Shown: positions 46,554-57,285, numbered from the stretch's first letter. The stretch: DNA of 64,000 bases from Ardenticatenaceae bacterium (GCA_011525915.1 WYBM01000088.1:62001-126000); one strand, 5' to 3'. The notes: a model not told the origin generated them from the sequence alone. Numbers and translations are program-made.

Positions 46554-46650
46554 TACCAGTTTTTAGTAATCAGTAACCAGTTATCAGTAGGGCCTAACGC
46601 CAGTAACTATCTATTGAAAACTGGTTGCTGACTTCTGATGACCGGTACTA
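46551..46650. repeat. 100-bp element with TAGTACCRGT terminal inverted repeats
   Basis: Begins TAGTACCAGT, which includes the stop codon of the upstream gene, and ends ACCGGTACTA; the ends are inverted repeats with one mismatch. Inside are CAGTAAC/CAGTTAT heptads and their inverse. Same end type as 23011-23076. The rest of the gap (46651-46837) shows only an AGGAGG site at 46827 for the nuclease gene. Confidence 0.75.
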
Positions 46651-46837
46651 GTGCTTATTTGCATGTCTCAGGTAGTTTTCACTTTCGGAAGTAACAGTCG
46701 CCTAAGGTAAACTTACCCCCCCCTGATGATTCTTCTGCTTGTCTGATTTTGGTCCCTTTGATACCATTGATCCTGCGTGTTTCTTATCAGGAGTGATGCC
46801 TGCCACAACCACTTACTTGTGTTCATAGGAGGAAACC

Positions 46838-49800
46838 ATGAGCCACTCATACTCCCAAAAGAGAATCTGGCGATTGTTATTGCCGCTGAGTTTAGGACTG
46901 ATGCTGGTCACGGCCGTGATCATCCCCCCGCTCAAGGCCCAATTTGCGACCCCGGTCATTGATGGCATTATTGGCGCCGGCGAATATGGTAACCACATCG
47001 ACGGCCAGAACCAACAAACCAGCGGCACCCAGATATGGTACCTGACCTGGGATGACACCAATCTGTATGTGGCTGCCGATGTGGCAAATGTTTTTGAAGG
47101 CGCCGTCATCTATATTGACCATAACCCGATCACCCCCATCAACGGCGGCAATGACAGCAACGGCAACCTGATCGGGCAGGAATATGACAACGTTAACTTT
47201 GCCAGCCTCCCCTTCCGTGCCGATTTTGTAACTTACTACAAAAACGGCTACCGTGAATACCGCACCGCCGATGGCATTGGGGGCTGGTCGGCAGCTACCA
47301 CCAACTTTGGCAGTTACGCTGATGATGGGGCCGATACCCGCGAAATCGCTATTCCCTGGAACGGCGTGACCGGCAGCAGCCGCCCGGCAGCGTTTAATTT
47401 TGTCGCCTATGCCGTCTCTAGCGGCGGCTTCGTTTACGGGCAGGTACCCGCAGCCAATGCCGGCGGCATCATCACCACCGCAGCGCGCTACGCGCATTAT
47501 TACAGCATAAACAGCACCGTGAACGGCACCAGCACCCCACCCTTTTCTGCTCCCGGCTCCACCGTATTCATTAACGAACTGGACGCCGACCAGGCGGGCA
47601 CCGATGCCGAAGAATTTGTGGAACTTTATGATGGCGGCGTGGGCCATACCCCACTAGACGGGCTGGCGTTGGCCGCTTATAACGGCGCAAATGATCTAAC
47701 CTACAACCTGGCCCCCTTTGCCACGGCCATTGACCTGGATGGCTATGCGACAAATGCCGAAGGGTACTTCACCCTGGGCAACACGGCCGTGCCCGGTGTG
47801 GATATTGTGTTTAATGGCAACACACTGCAAAATGGACCAGATGCAGTCGCCCTTTTTCTGGCCGATGGCGCCGACTTCCCCAGCGGCACGGCCGTCACCA
47901 CCACCAACCTGATCGACGCCATCGTCTACGACACCAGTGACCCCGATGATCCTGGCCTGCTGGTCCTGTTAAATGCCGGCCAACCACAAGTTGATGAAAA
48001 TGGCGGGGGCAGCGGCACCACACACGCTAGCCAGCGCTGTCCCAACGGCGCCGGCGGTCTGCGCAACACAGACACCTACGCACAGCGTCTACCTACACCA
48101 GACACCGCCAATGACTGCCTGCCCGACCTGAACATTACCAAAACCGGCCCTCTGCTGGCTTCAGCCGGGGAAACGATCACGTACACCATCAACTATGGCA
48201 ACAACGGCGTCAGCGACGCCACGGCCGTGATCCTCACCGACACCCTGCCCAGCGACGTTACCTACGTTTCTGACAGCAGTGGTCTGCCCTGCCCTGCCTG
48301 TAACCTGGGAGCCGCCGGCCCATTAACCTGGTCTGTAGGGACAGTAAACAGCGGCAGCAGTGATGGTTTTAATCTGGTCGTCAGCGTTTCCCCCACCGTG
48401 GCCTTTGGCGCAACGTTGACCAACACCGTCACCATCACCACAGCCGATGGCGACGCCGACCCCAGCAATAACAGCGATCAATGGAGCACGGCCGTCAGCC
48501 TGTTGGACCTGGCTGTGGGTAAAAGCGGCCCTAATGTCGGCTTTGCAGACGAGGTGCTTGTTTATACTCTGACGCTGGCCAACACCGGCATAGCTACCGC
48601 TACCAACGTCATCCTAACAGACACCTTGCCGCTCAGCCTCACGTATGTGGCTGATTCTGCGCCCTGGCCGGCGCTTGTCAGCGGCAGTCTTATCACCTGG
48701 GCCGCCGGCAATGTACCAGCCAATACGCTGATCACCTTTAACCTGACGGCCACCGTGGCCAGCACCATAGCCAACGGTACAGTCATCACCAACACGGCCG
48801 TGGCCAGCACCAGTGCGGCCGGGGACAACCCGGCCAATAACAGCGCCGCCTGGAACAGCACACTTTACGCTGTTGTGCCCATTGTCACCGCCCGCGCCGG
48901 TACAAATGGTGATCTGTTTGGCGTGCAAGGTCGGGTGATTTACACACCAGGCACATATAACATCAATGGCTGGGGACTGCAAGATACCAGCGGCGGCATT
49001 GCCGTTTTCTACAGTTCACCGCCGGCCCTCAGCCTGGGGGACACCATACGCCTGGTGGCTACCCGGAGCGCATTTAATAACGAAGAGCAGTTGGGTTCAC
49101 CCGTTTATTACTTTGAGAATCTTGGTGCCGGGCCAGAACTGCTGCCAACCCCCTTTGCCACCGGTGACGTGCCCAGCGGCGCCAGTGAAGGCTGGCTGGC
49201 GGTGATCACAGGCACGGTGTCTAACCTCAGCTGCCCCACGGGGTTTAACTATAGTTTTGACCTGGATGATGGCTCCGGTGCGGCAACCCTGTTTGTGGAT
49301 GGGGATACCGGCATCGATGTATGCGCCAATGGGCTGGAAAATGGCATGACGGCCACTGTGACAGGTTTTAGTACCCAATTTAATGCCACTTATCAAGTTA
49401 AACCGCGCCGCCCGGCAGACGTGACCTTTTTCGCAGAGGCCCCAGGTATCAGCAAGGATGCGCCGACACAGGTGGCCCCCGGCAGCCTGTTTACTTACAC
49501 CATTAGCGTGGCCAACATGCTGGGATACACCCTGACAAACGTGGTCATTACCGATGCCGTTCCGACTCTGACAACTTTTGCTTACGCGCTGGACGGCGGT
49601 GTATTTGGAAATGGAGCTGTCACCTGGACGCTGCCGGGGCTGGCCAACGGCGACAGCCTGGACGTACAGTTTGCCGTAACGGCGACACAGCAAGCGGCTC
49701 TGATCGAAAACCTTTATTACGCCATCACCGCCGACAACTTCATCACCCCTACCTTCGGCACCCCGGTAGAAACGCTGGTGGTCAGCGGCACATTGGCCAT

Positions 49801-52081
49801 CCATGATATTCAAGGTGCCAGGCACTTTTCATTGTTTGATGATGAGCCAGTAACAGGCATTGAGGGGGTGGTCACGGCCGTGCGCAGTAATGGCTTTTAT
49901 ATGCAAGATCCCGACCCTGATAATGACGATGCCACCTCGGAAGCTATCTTTGTGTTCACGGGTGGCGCCCCCGGCACGGCCGTGGGTGACCTGGTTTCGG
50001 TGGACGGTACGGTCAATGAATTTTATCCTGGCGGTATTGGCACCGGTAATCTGTCTACCACCGAAATAGAAAATGCCACGGTAGCCATCTTGTCAAATGG
50101 CCATCCGCTGCCAGCGCCCGTGATCATAGGCAGCGGTGGTCGCATTCCCCCAAACCAGATTATTGATAATGATTCTGCCGGTGACGTAAACTTCACCCCC
50201 AATTTTGACCCTGACGAAGACGGGATTGATTTTTATGAAAGTCTGGAAGCCATGCGCGTCCAGGTCAATGACGCTGCCGTTGTTGGCAGCACCTACTTTA
50301 ATGAAACCCTGGTCGTGGCTGACGGCGGGGCCAACAGCGGCATTTTTAGTGATCGCGGAGCGCTGGTGGTACGCCCGGACGATTTTAACCCTGAGCGCAT
50401 CATGATTGATGATGCCCTAACCCCTGGCGTGCCAGATGTGCAAGTAGGCGATGTCTTTGATGCCCCCATTGTTGGCGTGATGGATTACAACTTTGGTAAC
50501 TTCAAACTGCTCAACACCACCTTGCTGCCACCTTTAAACGCCGGCGGGCTGCTGCCAGAAACGGCGGACCTTGCCAGCAGCAGCGACCAGTTGACCGCAG
50601 CCACCTTTAACGTGGAAAACCTATACCAGGATGATGATGCCCGGCTTGAAGCGTTAGCCGAACAAATTGTGGAAAATTTGCAAACACCAGACATCATTGC
50701 CCTGCAAGAAATTCAAGACAACAGCGGCCCGGTAGATGATGGCACAGTGGCCGCAGACGAGACTTATAACGCCCTCATTGCCGCGATCATAAACGCCGGT
50801 GGCCCTGTGTATGCATTTCGGGACATCGCCCCAGAAAACAACGCCGACGGCGGCCAACCTGGTGGCAATATTCGGGTGGGTTTTCTGTTCCGGCCAGACC
50901 GGGTGACGTTTGTAGACCGGCCGGGGGGCACGGCCGTGCTCACCACTACCATCTCTTTGGGCAGCCATGGCGTGGAACTCTCTTACAGTCCTGGCCGCAT
51001 AACACCGCAGAATGACGCCTTTACCGACAGCCGCAAACCTTTAGCCGGTGAATTTGTTTTTAACGGCTACAAACTCATCATTATTGCCAACCACTTTAAT
51101 TCCAAAGGGGGTGATGATTACCTGTTTGGCCGCATTCAACCGCCGGTTTTGGCGTCTGAAGTGCAGCGGCTGGCCCAGGCTGAAGCAGTCCATGACTTTG
51201 TTGTGGATATCCTGAGCCTGGATCCCGATGCCAATGTGATTGTCTTGGGCGATCTGAATGATTTTCACTTCTCTCCCCCTCTGCAAGCGCTGCAAGACGG
51301 TATTCTAAGTAATCTGATGGACATATTGCCAGAAGACGAAAGGTACACCTACATTTATGAGGGAAATTCGCAAACACTAGACCATATTCTGGTAAGTGAC
51401 CACCTGCTGGCGAATACGGCCGTGGCCGTGGACATTGTCCATCTTAACGCGGAATTTAATATTGACACGCGGCCTACCGACCATGACCCGATAGTGTCCC
51501 AGTTTACCATGCCCGCCCTGATGGCCGGGTTCACCAGCAACTCCCCCGTTTCTCTGGGCGCCACCGCTGTTTTCACCAACACCACAGCAGGCGCCCTGGC
51601 ATATCAATGGGATTTTGGTGATGGCACTGGCACGTCCACGGCCGTGAACCCAACGCATATATACACGGCCGTAGGCACCTATACCGTGGTGCTGACGGCT
51701 GCCAATGCTTTGGGTACAGATGTCATAACAGGAACCTATGTGGTGAATCAGGCTCAGTCAGGGTATACCGTACATCTGCCCATCATCCTCAAGCCACCGG
51801 CAGCCGCAGAAGGGCACGGGGACGGTTTAGACTTCTTCCATCAGCGTCTCTTGCGACCGCTTTTCCATATATTGGGCCAGGAGTTTAAGGCGACGCCACT
51901 GCTGGCGGAAAACGTAGATAATAGCCAGGGTACGCAAATAGCGCAGGTCACACTCAGGGTTCACCGCCAGCTCTTCAAATACGGCCATCGCCCGACCGTC
52001 GGTACGGCGCGTGAGCATAAACTCTTCGGCCAGTTTTTTGAGTTCAACTTCCCGAACCATTTTATGCTTTTGCGCTTGTAG
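46838..52081 (+). CDS. Giant secreted multidomain nuclease (ExeM/NucH-like) with DUF11 and PKD domains
   Basis: 1747 residues. A signal peptide (9-35), a CBM9/DOMON-like domain (VIDGIIGAGEY; IWYLTWDDTNLYVAAD), a lamin-tail-like domain (FINELDADQAGTDAEEFVELY), two DUF11 repeats (48130-48880), OB-like segments, another DUF11, then an endonuclease/exonuclease/phosphatase domain (50577-51510) with FNVENLY, LQEIQD, LGDLNDF and TDHDPI, and a PKD domain. It probably degrades extracellular DNA. The expected end is the Chloroflexota-type motif TVHLPIILK at about 51797, but the frame continues 95 codons across the opposite-strand response regulator gene, so the true stop was probably lost by a small indel. 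Confidence 0.85.
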   Translation: MSHSYSQKRIWRLLLPLSLGLMLVTAVIIPPLKAQFATPVIDGIIGAGEYGNHIDGQNQQTSGTQIWYLTWDDTNLYVAADVANVFEGAVIYIDHNPITPINGGNDSNGNLIGQEYDNVNFASLPFRADFVTYYKNGYREYRTADGIGGWSAATTNFGSYADDGADTREIAIPWNGVTGSSRPAAFNFVAYAVSSGGFVYGQVPAANAGGIITTAARYAHYYSINSTVNGTSTPPFSAPGSTVFINELDADQAGTDAEEFVELYDGGVGHTPLDGLALAAYNGANDLTYNLAPFATAIDLDGYATNAEGYFTLGNTAVPGVDIVFNGNTLQNGPDAVALFLADGADFPSGTAVTTTNLIDAIVYDTSDPDDPGLLVLLNAGQPQVDENGGGSGTTHASQRCPNGAGGLRNTDTYAQRLPTPDTANDCLPDLNITKTGPLLASAGETITYTINYGNNGVSDATAVILTDTLPSDVTYVSDSSGLPCPACNLGAAGPLTWSVGTVNSGSSDGFNLVVSVSPTVAFGATLTNTVTITTADGDADPSNNSDQWSTAVSLLDLAVGKSGPNVGFADEVLVYTLTLANTGIATATNVILTDTLPLSLTYVADSAPWPALVSGSLITWAAGNVPANTLITFNLTATVASTIANGTVITNTAVASTSAAGDNPANNSAAWNSTLYAVVPIVTARAGTNGDLFGVQGRVIYTPGTYNINGWGLQDTSGGIAVFYSSPPALSLGDTIRLVATRSAFNNEEQLGSPVYYFENLGAGPELLPTPFATGDVPSGASEGWLAVITGTVSNLSCPTGFNYSFDLDDGSGAATLFVDGDTGIDVCANGLENGMTATVTGFSTQFNATYQVKPRRPADVTFFAEAPGISKDAPTQVAPGSLFTYTISVANMLGYTLTNVVITDAVPTLTTFAYALDGGVFGNGAVTWTLPGLANGDSLDVQFAVTATQQAALIENLYYAITADNFITPTFGTPVETLVVSGTLAIHDIQGARHFSLFDDEPVTGIEGVVTAVRSNGFYMQDPDPDNDDATSEAIFVFTGGAPGTAVGDLVSVDGTVNEFYPGGIGTGNLSTTEIENATVAILSNGHPLPAPVIIGSGGRIPPNQIIDNDSAGDVNFTPNFDPDEDGIDFYESLEAMRVQVNDAAVVGSTYFNETLVVADGGANSGIFSDRGALVVRPDDFNPERIMIDDALTPGVPDVQVGDVFDAPIVGVMDYNFGNFKLLNTTLLPPLNAGGLLPETADLASSSDQLTAATFNVENLYQDDDARLEALAEQIVENLQTPDIIALQEIQDNSGPVDDGTVAADETYNALIAAIINAGGPVYAFRDIAPENNADGGQPGGNIRVGFLFRPDRVTFVDRPGGTAVLTTTISLGSHGVELSYSPGRITPQNDAFTDSRKPLAGEFVFNGYKLIIIANHFNSKGGDDYLFGRIQPPVLASEVQRLAQAEAVHDFVVDILSLDPDANVIVLGDLNDFHFSPPLQALQDGILSNLMDILPEDERYTYIYEGNSQTLDHILVSDHLLANTAVAVDIVHLNAEFNIDTRPTDHDPIVSQFTMPALMAGFTSNSPVSLGATAVFTNTTAGALAYQWDFGDGTGTSTAVNPTHIYTAVGTYTVVLTAANALGTDVITGTYVVNQAQSGYTVHLPIILKPPAAAEGHGDGLDFFHQRLLRPLFHILGQEFKATPLLAENVDNSQGTQIAQVTLRVHRQLFKYGHRPTVGTAREHKLFGQFFEFNFPNHFMLLRL

Positions 52082-52507
52082 ATCGGTCCAGCGACTGCTG
52101 ACCACCTGCTCGCGCACACGCTGCATCACGGCTAATAATTGGTCAGAGGTGAAAGGTTTAATCAGGTAATCTTGCACCCCCAGCTTCATAGCTTCATTCA
52201 CCGTTTCCCGGTTACGCTCTGCTGAAAGAACGATGCAGGCGGTATTCGGGCGGTATTGGCGAATGAGTTCGATGGCCTTTAAACCATCCATTTCCGGCAT
52301 GTTTACGTCCATAAGTACTACGTCAGGCTGGTGGCGGCGCACCATTTCTAATGCCTCACGGCCGTTTTGGGCAATGGCCACGACTTTGGCATCTGGCACC
52401 AACGTCATCATTAACCGGGTGCTGCGCCGGGTTTCCATGACATCATCAGCGATCAAAACACGCATTAACTCCGGATTTTTAACTGGCCTTTTTGCGTTGT
52501 TTGACAT
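51827..52507 (-). CDS. Response regulator with helical C-terminal extension
   Basis: 226 residues. CheY-like receiver at 16-137: acidic pair Asp21-Asp22, phospho-acceptor Asp67 (VVLMDVNMPEMDG), switch Ser in VLSAE and the Lys in YLIKPF. After it, about 85 residues of charged helix (QAQKHKMVREVELKKLAEEF) with no DNA-binding domain that I recognise. Partner kinase may be the one at 53284. Its last 85 codons lie opposite the tail of the nuclease reading frame. Divergent from the next response regulator. Confidence 0.9.
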   Translation of the reverse strand: MSNNAKRPVKNPELMRVLIADDVMETRRSTRLMMTLVPDAKVVAIAQNGREALEMVRRHQPDVVLMDVNMPEMDGLKAIELIRQYRPNTACIVLSAERNRETVNEAMKLGVQDYLIKPFTSDQLLAVMQRVREQVVSSRWTDLQAQKHKMVREVELKKLAEEFMLTRRTDGRAMAVFEELAVNPECDLRYLRTLAIIYVFRQQWRRLKLLAQYMEKRSQETLMEEV

Positions 52508-52594
52508 CTGACCTTAAACCTCATCTCAACAACAGGAGCAAAATTTCACACATACCATGACGTCACCAACCTACATTATACACAACGAGCTTTG

Positions 52595-52618
52595 CCTATA
52601 AGTATCCCAGATTATAGG
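52595..52618. promoter_or_regulatory. Inverted repeat in the divergent response-regulator gap
   Basis: CCTATAA and TTATAGG are separated by ten bases, midway between the two divergent response regulator genes. Placement and symmetry suit an operator controlling one or both directions. No matching regulator can be named. Confidence 0.35.
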
Positions 52619-52668
52619 TAATAGATGTGAGAATGGGAAAAATGTCCAGTATCTGCCTAATGTGATGG

Positions 52669-52698
52669 TTGACGTGCCCTGGTCGAAAGTGTCATAAT
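52669..52698 (+). promoter_or_regulatory. Sigma70-type promoter of the CheY-like gene
   Basis: TTGACG at 52669-52674 and CATAAT at 52693-52698, 18 bases apart. The predicted leader is about 70 nt, ending at an AAGGAG site and the TTG start at 52773. Confidence 0.6.
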
Positions 52699-52772
52699 TA
52701 CAAAACATTTTACCAGACTATTTATTATTTCATGCTCCCTTTCAAATCTTACAAGAACAAAAGGAGAATATT

Positions 52773-53240
52773 TTGGGAGATTTGCATAAACAAATCATCA
52801 TTGTAATCGCTGACGACAACCCCGATGATTGCCTGTTGGCCCAAGAAGCCTTAACCAAGCTAAATCTGGAGCATCAATTAGACGTTGTACCAAGTGGCGA
52901 GGCATTATTAGATTACCTCTACCGGCGGGAGGCGTATGAGTCGTTACAGGGCACACCTTTACCTGGTCTAATATTGTTAGACCTGAACATGCCCCACAAA
53001 AACGGCCTGGAAACGCTGCGCGAAATAAAATCAAACCGACACTTTCGCCGCATTCCCATTGTAGTCCTCGCCACCTCGGAAGCCGAAGACGACGTTTACG
53101 ACAGCTATGATAGTGGCGCAAACTCGTTTGTAACTAAATCAGTGTCGCTGTCTGGCTTGGTGGAAGTGGTTGAAGAGATTGGCAAGTATTGGTTAGAGAT
53201 TGTAGAACTTCCCCCAGAGTCTTCCCAGCTCTCCTCATAA
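52773..53240 (+). CDS. Single-domain response regulator (Rcp1-like)
   Basis: 155 residues, one receiver domain. Acidic pair Asp14-Asp15, phospho-acceptor Asp70 (ILLDLNMPHKNG), Thr in VLATSE and Lys in FVTKS. The long alpha-4 loop and RHFRRIPIVVL match the Rcp1/cyanobacterial phytochrome-partner subgroup. The start is TTG with AAGGAG 7 bases upstream. It converges on the sensor kinase gene at 53284 with 43 bp between the stops, so they are a likely cognate pair though not co-transcribed. Confidence 0.9.
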   Translation: MGDLHKQIIIVIADDNPDDCLLAQEALTKLNLEHQLDVVPSGEALLDYLYRREAYESLQGTPLPGLILLDLNMPHKNGLETLREIKSNRHFRRIPIVVLATSEAEDDVYDSYDSGANSFVTKSVSLSGLVEVVEEIGKYWLEIVELPPESSQLSS

Positions 53241-53283
53241 TGGCTGGCTGGCGAACGTTCTAGTTATTTAAGGCGACTGGTCT

Positions 53284-55305
53284 TCAGATAACAGGTGGAT
53301 CGTTATCTTCCGTGGTATAGGTCTGACGCACGGGCAGCACAATGTGAAAGGCGCTGCCCGGGCATTCGTTTTCGTCATACCCGGCACTTTCTACCCAGAT
53401 ACGGCCGTTATGTGCGGCTACAATCCCTCTGGCAATAGCCAACCCAATACCCGAACCGCCCCCCTTAAAAGAAGTTGTTCCAGATGAATGATGCATCACT
53501 TTGCCCGTCTGGAAAAACTTTTCAAAAATTAAATCCTGGGCTTCGGGGGCAATACCAATGCCCGTGTCAGACACAATAATTTCCACCGCTTCGGCAGGGT
53601 CCTTGCCATTCACTGGTTGAACCAACGGTGATAGAGGGGACGCACGGCCGTCAATCTTAACAAAGCCCCCATCTGGTGTATACTTGATAGCATTCGTCAG
53701 AATGTGAAGGAACAGCTTTTCCATAGCCTCGGCATCGGCCTCGATCTCTGGCAAATTATCCATCTCCATTACCGTAAACGTCAGATGCCGCCCGTCCAGC
53801 TCCCGTTCCAGGCGGCGCACCACTTGCTGAATAAGAAAACGCAGGTTTAATGGTGACAGGAATAAATCTAGTGAACGGCTGTCAATTTTAGCCACATCCA
53901 AGATGTTTTCGACCACCGCTTCCATGCGGGATACGCCGCGGTGAATGCCTTCAGCCCATTTGCTATATTCGCGGCTCTGCTGAATGAGCGGGTCTTCCAG
54001 GAACATCTGGCTGTTGAAGTTAACAATAGTCAGCGGGGTGCGCAGTTCGTGAGAGGCAATCGTGATGAAGTCTGATTTTGTTTTGTCCAGCCGTTCCAGC
54101 CGGGCATAGGCCTCTTGTAAAGCACGTGTACGCTCTGCCACTTTCTGCTCCAGCTCCTGGTTAAACTGCTTCACTTCACTATAAAGGCGGGCGTTTTCCA
54201 GGGCAATGGCCACCTGATCGGCCAGCAGTTGGTATGCCGGGATGTCATCTTCAGCAAAGGTGCCGGAACTATCACTTTGCAAATCAAGAACACCAAGGAT
54301 GTCATCACCCATTTTGAGGGGCAGCACCAGCTCAGACTGGGTCCTGGGGGTGGCTTCTTCACAGCGAAAACGGCCGTCTTGCAGCACATTCGCCACACAC
54401 AGAGGCTGGCCGTGCTGCATCACCCAACCCACCAATCCCCCCATGCCCACCTCCCAGGCCTGGGTGTCTGCCGCCGCATCTGGCCCGGCCTGGACCACGG
54501 CCGTTAACCACAGCCCATGTTTGTCCGGCAAAAAGACACCAACGTAATGGACGCCATAGCGCTGCCGGATCAGCCCGGCAATCTGGTTTAACAACCGCTC
54601 ATGGTCAAGAATAGAGGTGATGTGCTGCCCCACGCCCACGGCCGTTTGCAATTGCAGGGTGCGCTGCTCCAGTTGCTGCCGTTGTTCCTGCTCAACAATA
54701 CGCAAAATGACCATGTGCCGGTAAGCGCGCACACGCACCACGTGGGCCAGAAAGCCTGTGGCCATCGCCGCTATGGTTACTACGGCAAAATAGGGCCAAT
54801 CTCCTGTTGGCGGAAATGTCAGGATCGCCAGCAGCAGTGCCCCCAGCGTCAACAGGGAAAACAATCCATACCAGAAAGGGGCTACAAAAATAATCCCCAT
54901 GGCAAACAAAAACAGCGCCAGATTAGCCGCTTGTTTAGGGTCGGCCGTCAGTTGTGCACGCAGCACAATGCTCACCAGCACCAACGCCGCCCCAAACGCT
55001 GTCAGTGGTTCAGACCATAGGTCTGGCAGCACCCCCCGCCGCAGCATGGCTGCCCCTATGAACATAACGGCGGCGCTGCCTATGGCCACTACCACCATCC
55101 TGGCCGCCCCTGGTTCTTGCAGCACCACGGCCTGCAATACTGCGTAGCCCAGAAAAAAGAGGGCCACCATGCCGTACATAAATGGCAGGTACTGCATTAA
55201 TGACTGGTTGATAGCCGCTCGCACTCGCTCATCAGAGACGCCATATGTATCTGCTTTTAACAGACCAACCAGGTACTGCTGTGTTCTGTTAGAGGATGCA
55301 CTCAT
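53284..55305 (-). CDS. Membrane sensor histidine kinase with GAF domain
   Basis: 673 residues. About six membrane helices (35-190), a GAF domain (215-365; MGGLVGWVMQHGQPL), a coiled coil (EVKQFNQELEQKVAERTRAL), HisKA with SHELRTPLTI and a HATPase domain (N-box LTNAIKYTPDGG; G1 VSDTGIGIAPE; GSGIGLAIARG). Senses a membrane or GAF-bound signal and phosphorylates a response regulator, probably one of the two just beside it. Divergent from pepF with a 150-bp gap. Confidence 0.92.
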   Translation of the reverse strand: MSASSNRTQQYLVGLLKADTYGVSDERVRAAINQSLMQYLPFMYGMVALFFLGYAVLQAVVLQEPGAARMVVVAIGSAAVMFIGAAMLRRGVLPDLWSEPLTAFGAALVLVSIVLRAQLTADPKQAANLALFLFAMGIIFVAPFWYGLFSLLTLGALLLAILTFPPTGDWPYFAVVTIAAMATGFLAHVVRVRAYRHMVILRIVEQEQRQQLEQRTLQLQTAVGVGQHITSILDHERLLNQIAGLIRQRYGVHYVGVFLPDKHGLWLTAVVQAGPDAAADTQAWEVGMGGLVGWVMQHGQPLCVANVLQDGRFRCEEATPRTQSELVLPLKMGDDILGVLDLQSDSSGTFAEDDIPAYQLLADQVAIALENARLYSEVKQFNQELEQKVAERTRALQEAYARLERLDKTKSDFITIASHELRTPLTIVNFNSQMFLEDPLIQQSREYSKWAEGIHRGVSRMEAVVENILDVAKIDSRSLDLFLSPLNLRFLIQQVVRRLERELDGRHLTFTVMEMDNLPEIEADAEAMEKLFLHILTNAIKYTPDGGFVKIDGRASPLSPLVQPVNGKDPAEAVEIIVSDTGIGIAPEAQDLIFEKFFQTGKVMHHSSGTTSFKGGGSGIGLAIARGIVAAHNGRIWVESAGYDENECPGSAFHIVLPVRQTYTTEDNDPPVI

Positions 55306-55370
55306 GATTATTTCTCAACTGCACATGGATATGCCCGTATTCTAATACACCTGCCCCGCTTTCTCAATGT

Positions 55371-55398
55371 TTGTGAGATTTTCTATGTCAGATACAAT
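55371..55398 (+). promoter_or_regulatory. Probable promoter of pepF
   Basis: TTGTGA at 55371-55376 and TACAAT at 55393-55398 with 16 bases between. The leader would be about 50 nt and ends in GAGGAGG before the ATG at 55456. Confidence 0.45.
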
Positions 55399-55455
55399 CA
55401 AAGGCCATTGTAAGATAAATGGCTAATTTGTCCCGCATACTTTGAGGAGGCAATT

Positions 55456-57285
55456 ATGGCGCAAGTTACCAGGCATCGTCATGAACAACCGGTGCAATAT
55501 ACCTGGGATTTAGATTCGATTTTTGCTACGGTGGCTGACTGGGAAGCAGCCCTTGGGCATTTAGACACGCAGCTGGCTGATCTGGCCGGGTATCATGGCC
55601 GTCTTCACGAAAACCCCGGCATCCTGGCCGATTTCCTGGAAAAAATGGAGGCCATGCAGCAAAATGTGGGCAAACTCTTTGTCTATGCCGGGCTGCACTA
55701 CAGCGTGGATACCGAAGACCAGGTATGGGCAGCCCGCAGCGACAGGGCTCGCGGCCGTTTGAGCCAGGCGGCCGCGGCCACTGCCTTTGCTGAGCCAGAA
55801 ATGTTGGCCATTGGGTTTGAGAAACTGCACCAGTGGCTGCTTCAAGACAAAAGATTGGCCGATTATGCCCATTACTTTAATCAGCTAGAAAAACGACAGA
55901 CTCATGTGCGCTCTGCTGAAGTAGAACAAATTCTGGGCATGGTGCAAGAACCGCTGAATACCGCCAACAGCACCCACAGCGTCCTGGCCAACGCCGACTT
56001 GAAGTTTACCCCGGCCACCAGCAGCAGCGGTGAAACTTATGAGATCACCCAGGGCAGTATTGGCGGACTGCTGGGCCATGATGACCGCGAACTGCGGCGC
56101 ACCGCCTGGCAAAATTATGCTGACGCTCATCTAACACTTAAGAACACCATGGCCAATGCCCTGGCTGGCGGTGTCAAACGAGACATCTTTTTTGCACGTG
56201 CCCGCCAATACAAAAATTCACTGGAAGCTGCTCTCCACGGCACCCACATTCCCCCAGAAGTCTTCGACAACCTGCTAAAAACCTATAAGGCCAATCTGCC
56301 AACCTGGCATCGTTATTGGGCCATTCGTCGTCAGGCATTGGGCTATGACACCTTACACCCCTATGACATAACCGCCCCACTCTCCAAGAATTCACCAGTA
56401 GTGCCCTATGAAACGGCCGTCGATTGGATCGCCGCGGGTATGAAACCGCTGGGTGATGAGTACGCCGCTGTGCTGCGGCGCGGCTGCCTGGATGAACGCT
56501 GGGTTGATGTCTACCCTAATAAAGGCAAACGCATGGGGGCTTTTTCATCTGGGGTGCGGGGAACACGGCCGTTTATCATGATGAGCTACACAGACACCCT
56601 TTTTGGCCTGAGCACCCTGGCCCATGAACTGGGTCACTCCTTGCATTCTTACTACGCCTGGCAAAACCAGAAGATCATGGCCTACACACGCTACGGCCTG
56701 TTTGTGGCCGAAGTGGCCTCTAACTTTAACCAGGCCATGGTGCGGGCCCATCTGCTGGCTACCCACGACGACCCCGAATTCCTGATCGCCGTCATTGAAG
56801 AGGCCATGGCCAACTTCCACCGTTACTTTTTTATCATGCCCACACTTGCCCGCTTTGAACTGGAAATACACCAACGTGTCGAACAGGGGCGGGCGCTTAC
56901 GGCCGATGACCTGATCAACCTCATGGCAGACTTGTTTGCCGAAGGTTATGGTGACAAGATGGCTATGGATAAAGAGCGTGTGGGCATCACTTGGGCTGCA
57001 TTCCACACGCATCTCTATAGCAACTTCTATGTCTACCAGTATGCTACAGGCATCTCCGCCGCCCATGCCCTGGCCAACGGCGTGCTGGCTGGCCACCCTG
57101 GTGCCGCCGAAAAGTACCTGGCGTTCTTAAAGGCGGGGGGCTCAATGTATCCATTGGACGCGCTAAACCTGGCCGGCGTAGACATGGCTACACCAGAGCC
57201 AATAGAAACAACCTTTGGCGTGCTGGCCAGCTACGTGGATCAGTTAGAAAAGCTTATGGCCCAACGTACAGATGGCAATCAGTAA
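55456..57285 (+). CDS. pepF: Oligoendopeptidase F (M3B metallopeptidase)
   Basis: 609 residues, the family length. The zinc motif HELGH is at 390-394 ([13 protein letters not shown]), the third ligand is in [11 protein letters not shown], and the C-terminal [17 protein letters not shown] is the substrate-binding Tyr/His segment. It cleaves short peptides in the cytosol and needs no other gene. GAGGAGG precedes the ATG. Starts behind its own probable promoter; the next gene follows after 65 bp. Confidence 0.95.
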   Translation: MAQVTRHRHEQPVQYTWDLDSIFATVADWEAALGHLDTQLADLAGYHGRLHENPGILADFLEKMEAMQQNVGKLFVYAGLHYSVDTEDQVWAARSDRARGRLSQAAAATAFAEPEMLAIGFEKLHQWLLQDKRLADYAHYFNQLEKRQTHVRSAEVEQILGMVQEPLNTANSTHSVLANADLKFTPATSSSGETYEITQGSIGGLLGHDDRELRRTAWQNYADAHLTLKNTMANALAGGVKRDIFFARARQYKNSLEAALHGTHIPPEVFDNLLKTYKANLPTWHRYWAIRRQALGYDTLHPYDITAPLSKNSPVVPYETAVDWIAAGMKPLGDEYAAVLRRGCLDERWVDVYPNKGKRMGAFSSGVRGTRPFIMMSYTDTLFGLSTLAHELGHSLHSYYAWQNQKIMAYTRYGLFVAEVASNFNQAMVRAHLLATHDDPEFLIAVIEEAMANFHRYFFIMPTLARFELEIHQRVEQGRALTADDLINLMADLFAEGYGDKMAMDKERVGITWAAFHTHLYSNFYVYQYATGISAAHALANGVLAGHPGAAEKYLAFLKAGGSMYPLDALNLAGVDMATPEPIETTFGVLASYVDQLEKLMAQRTDGNQ

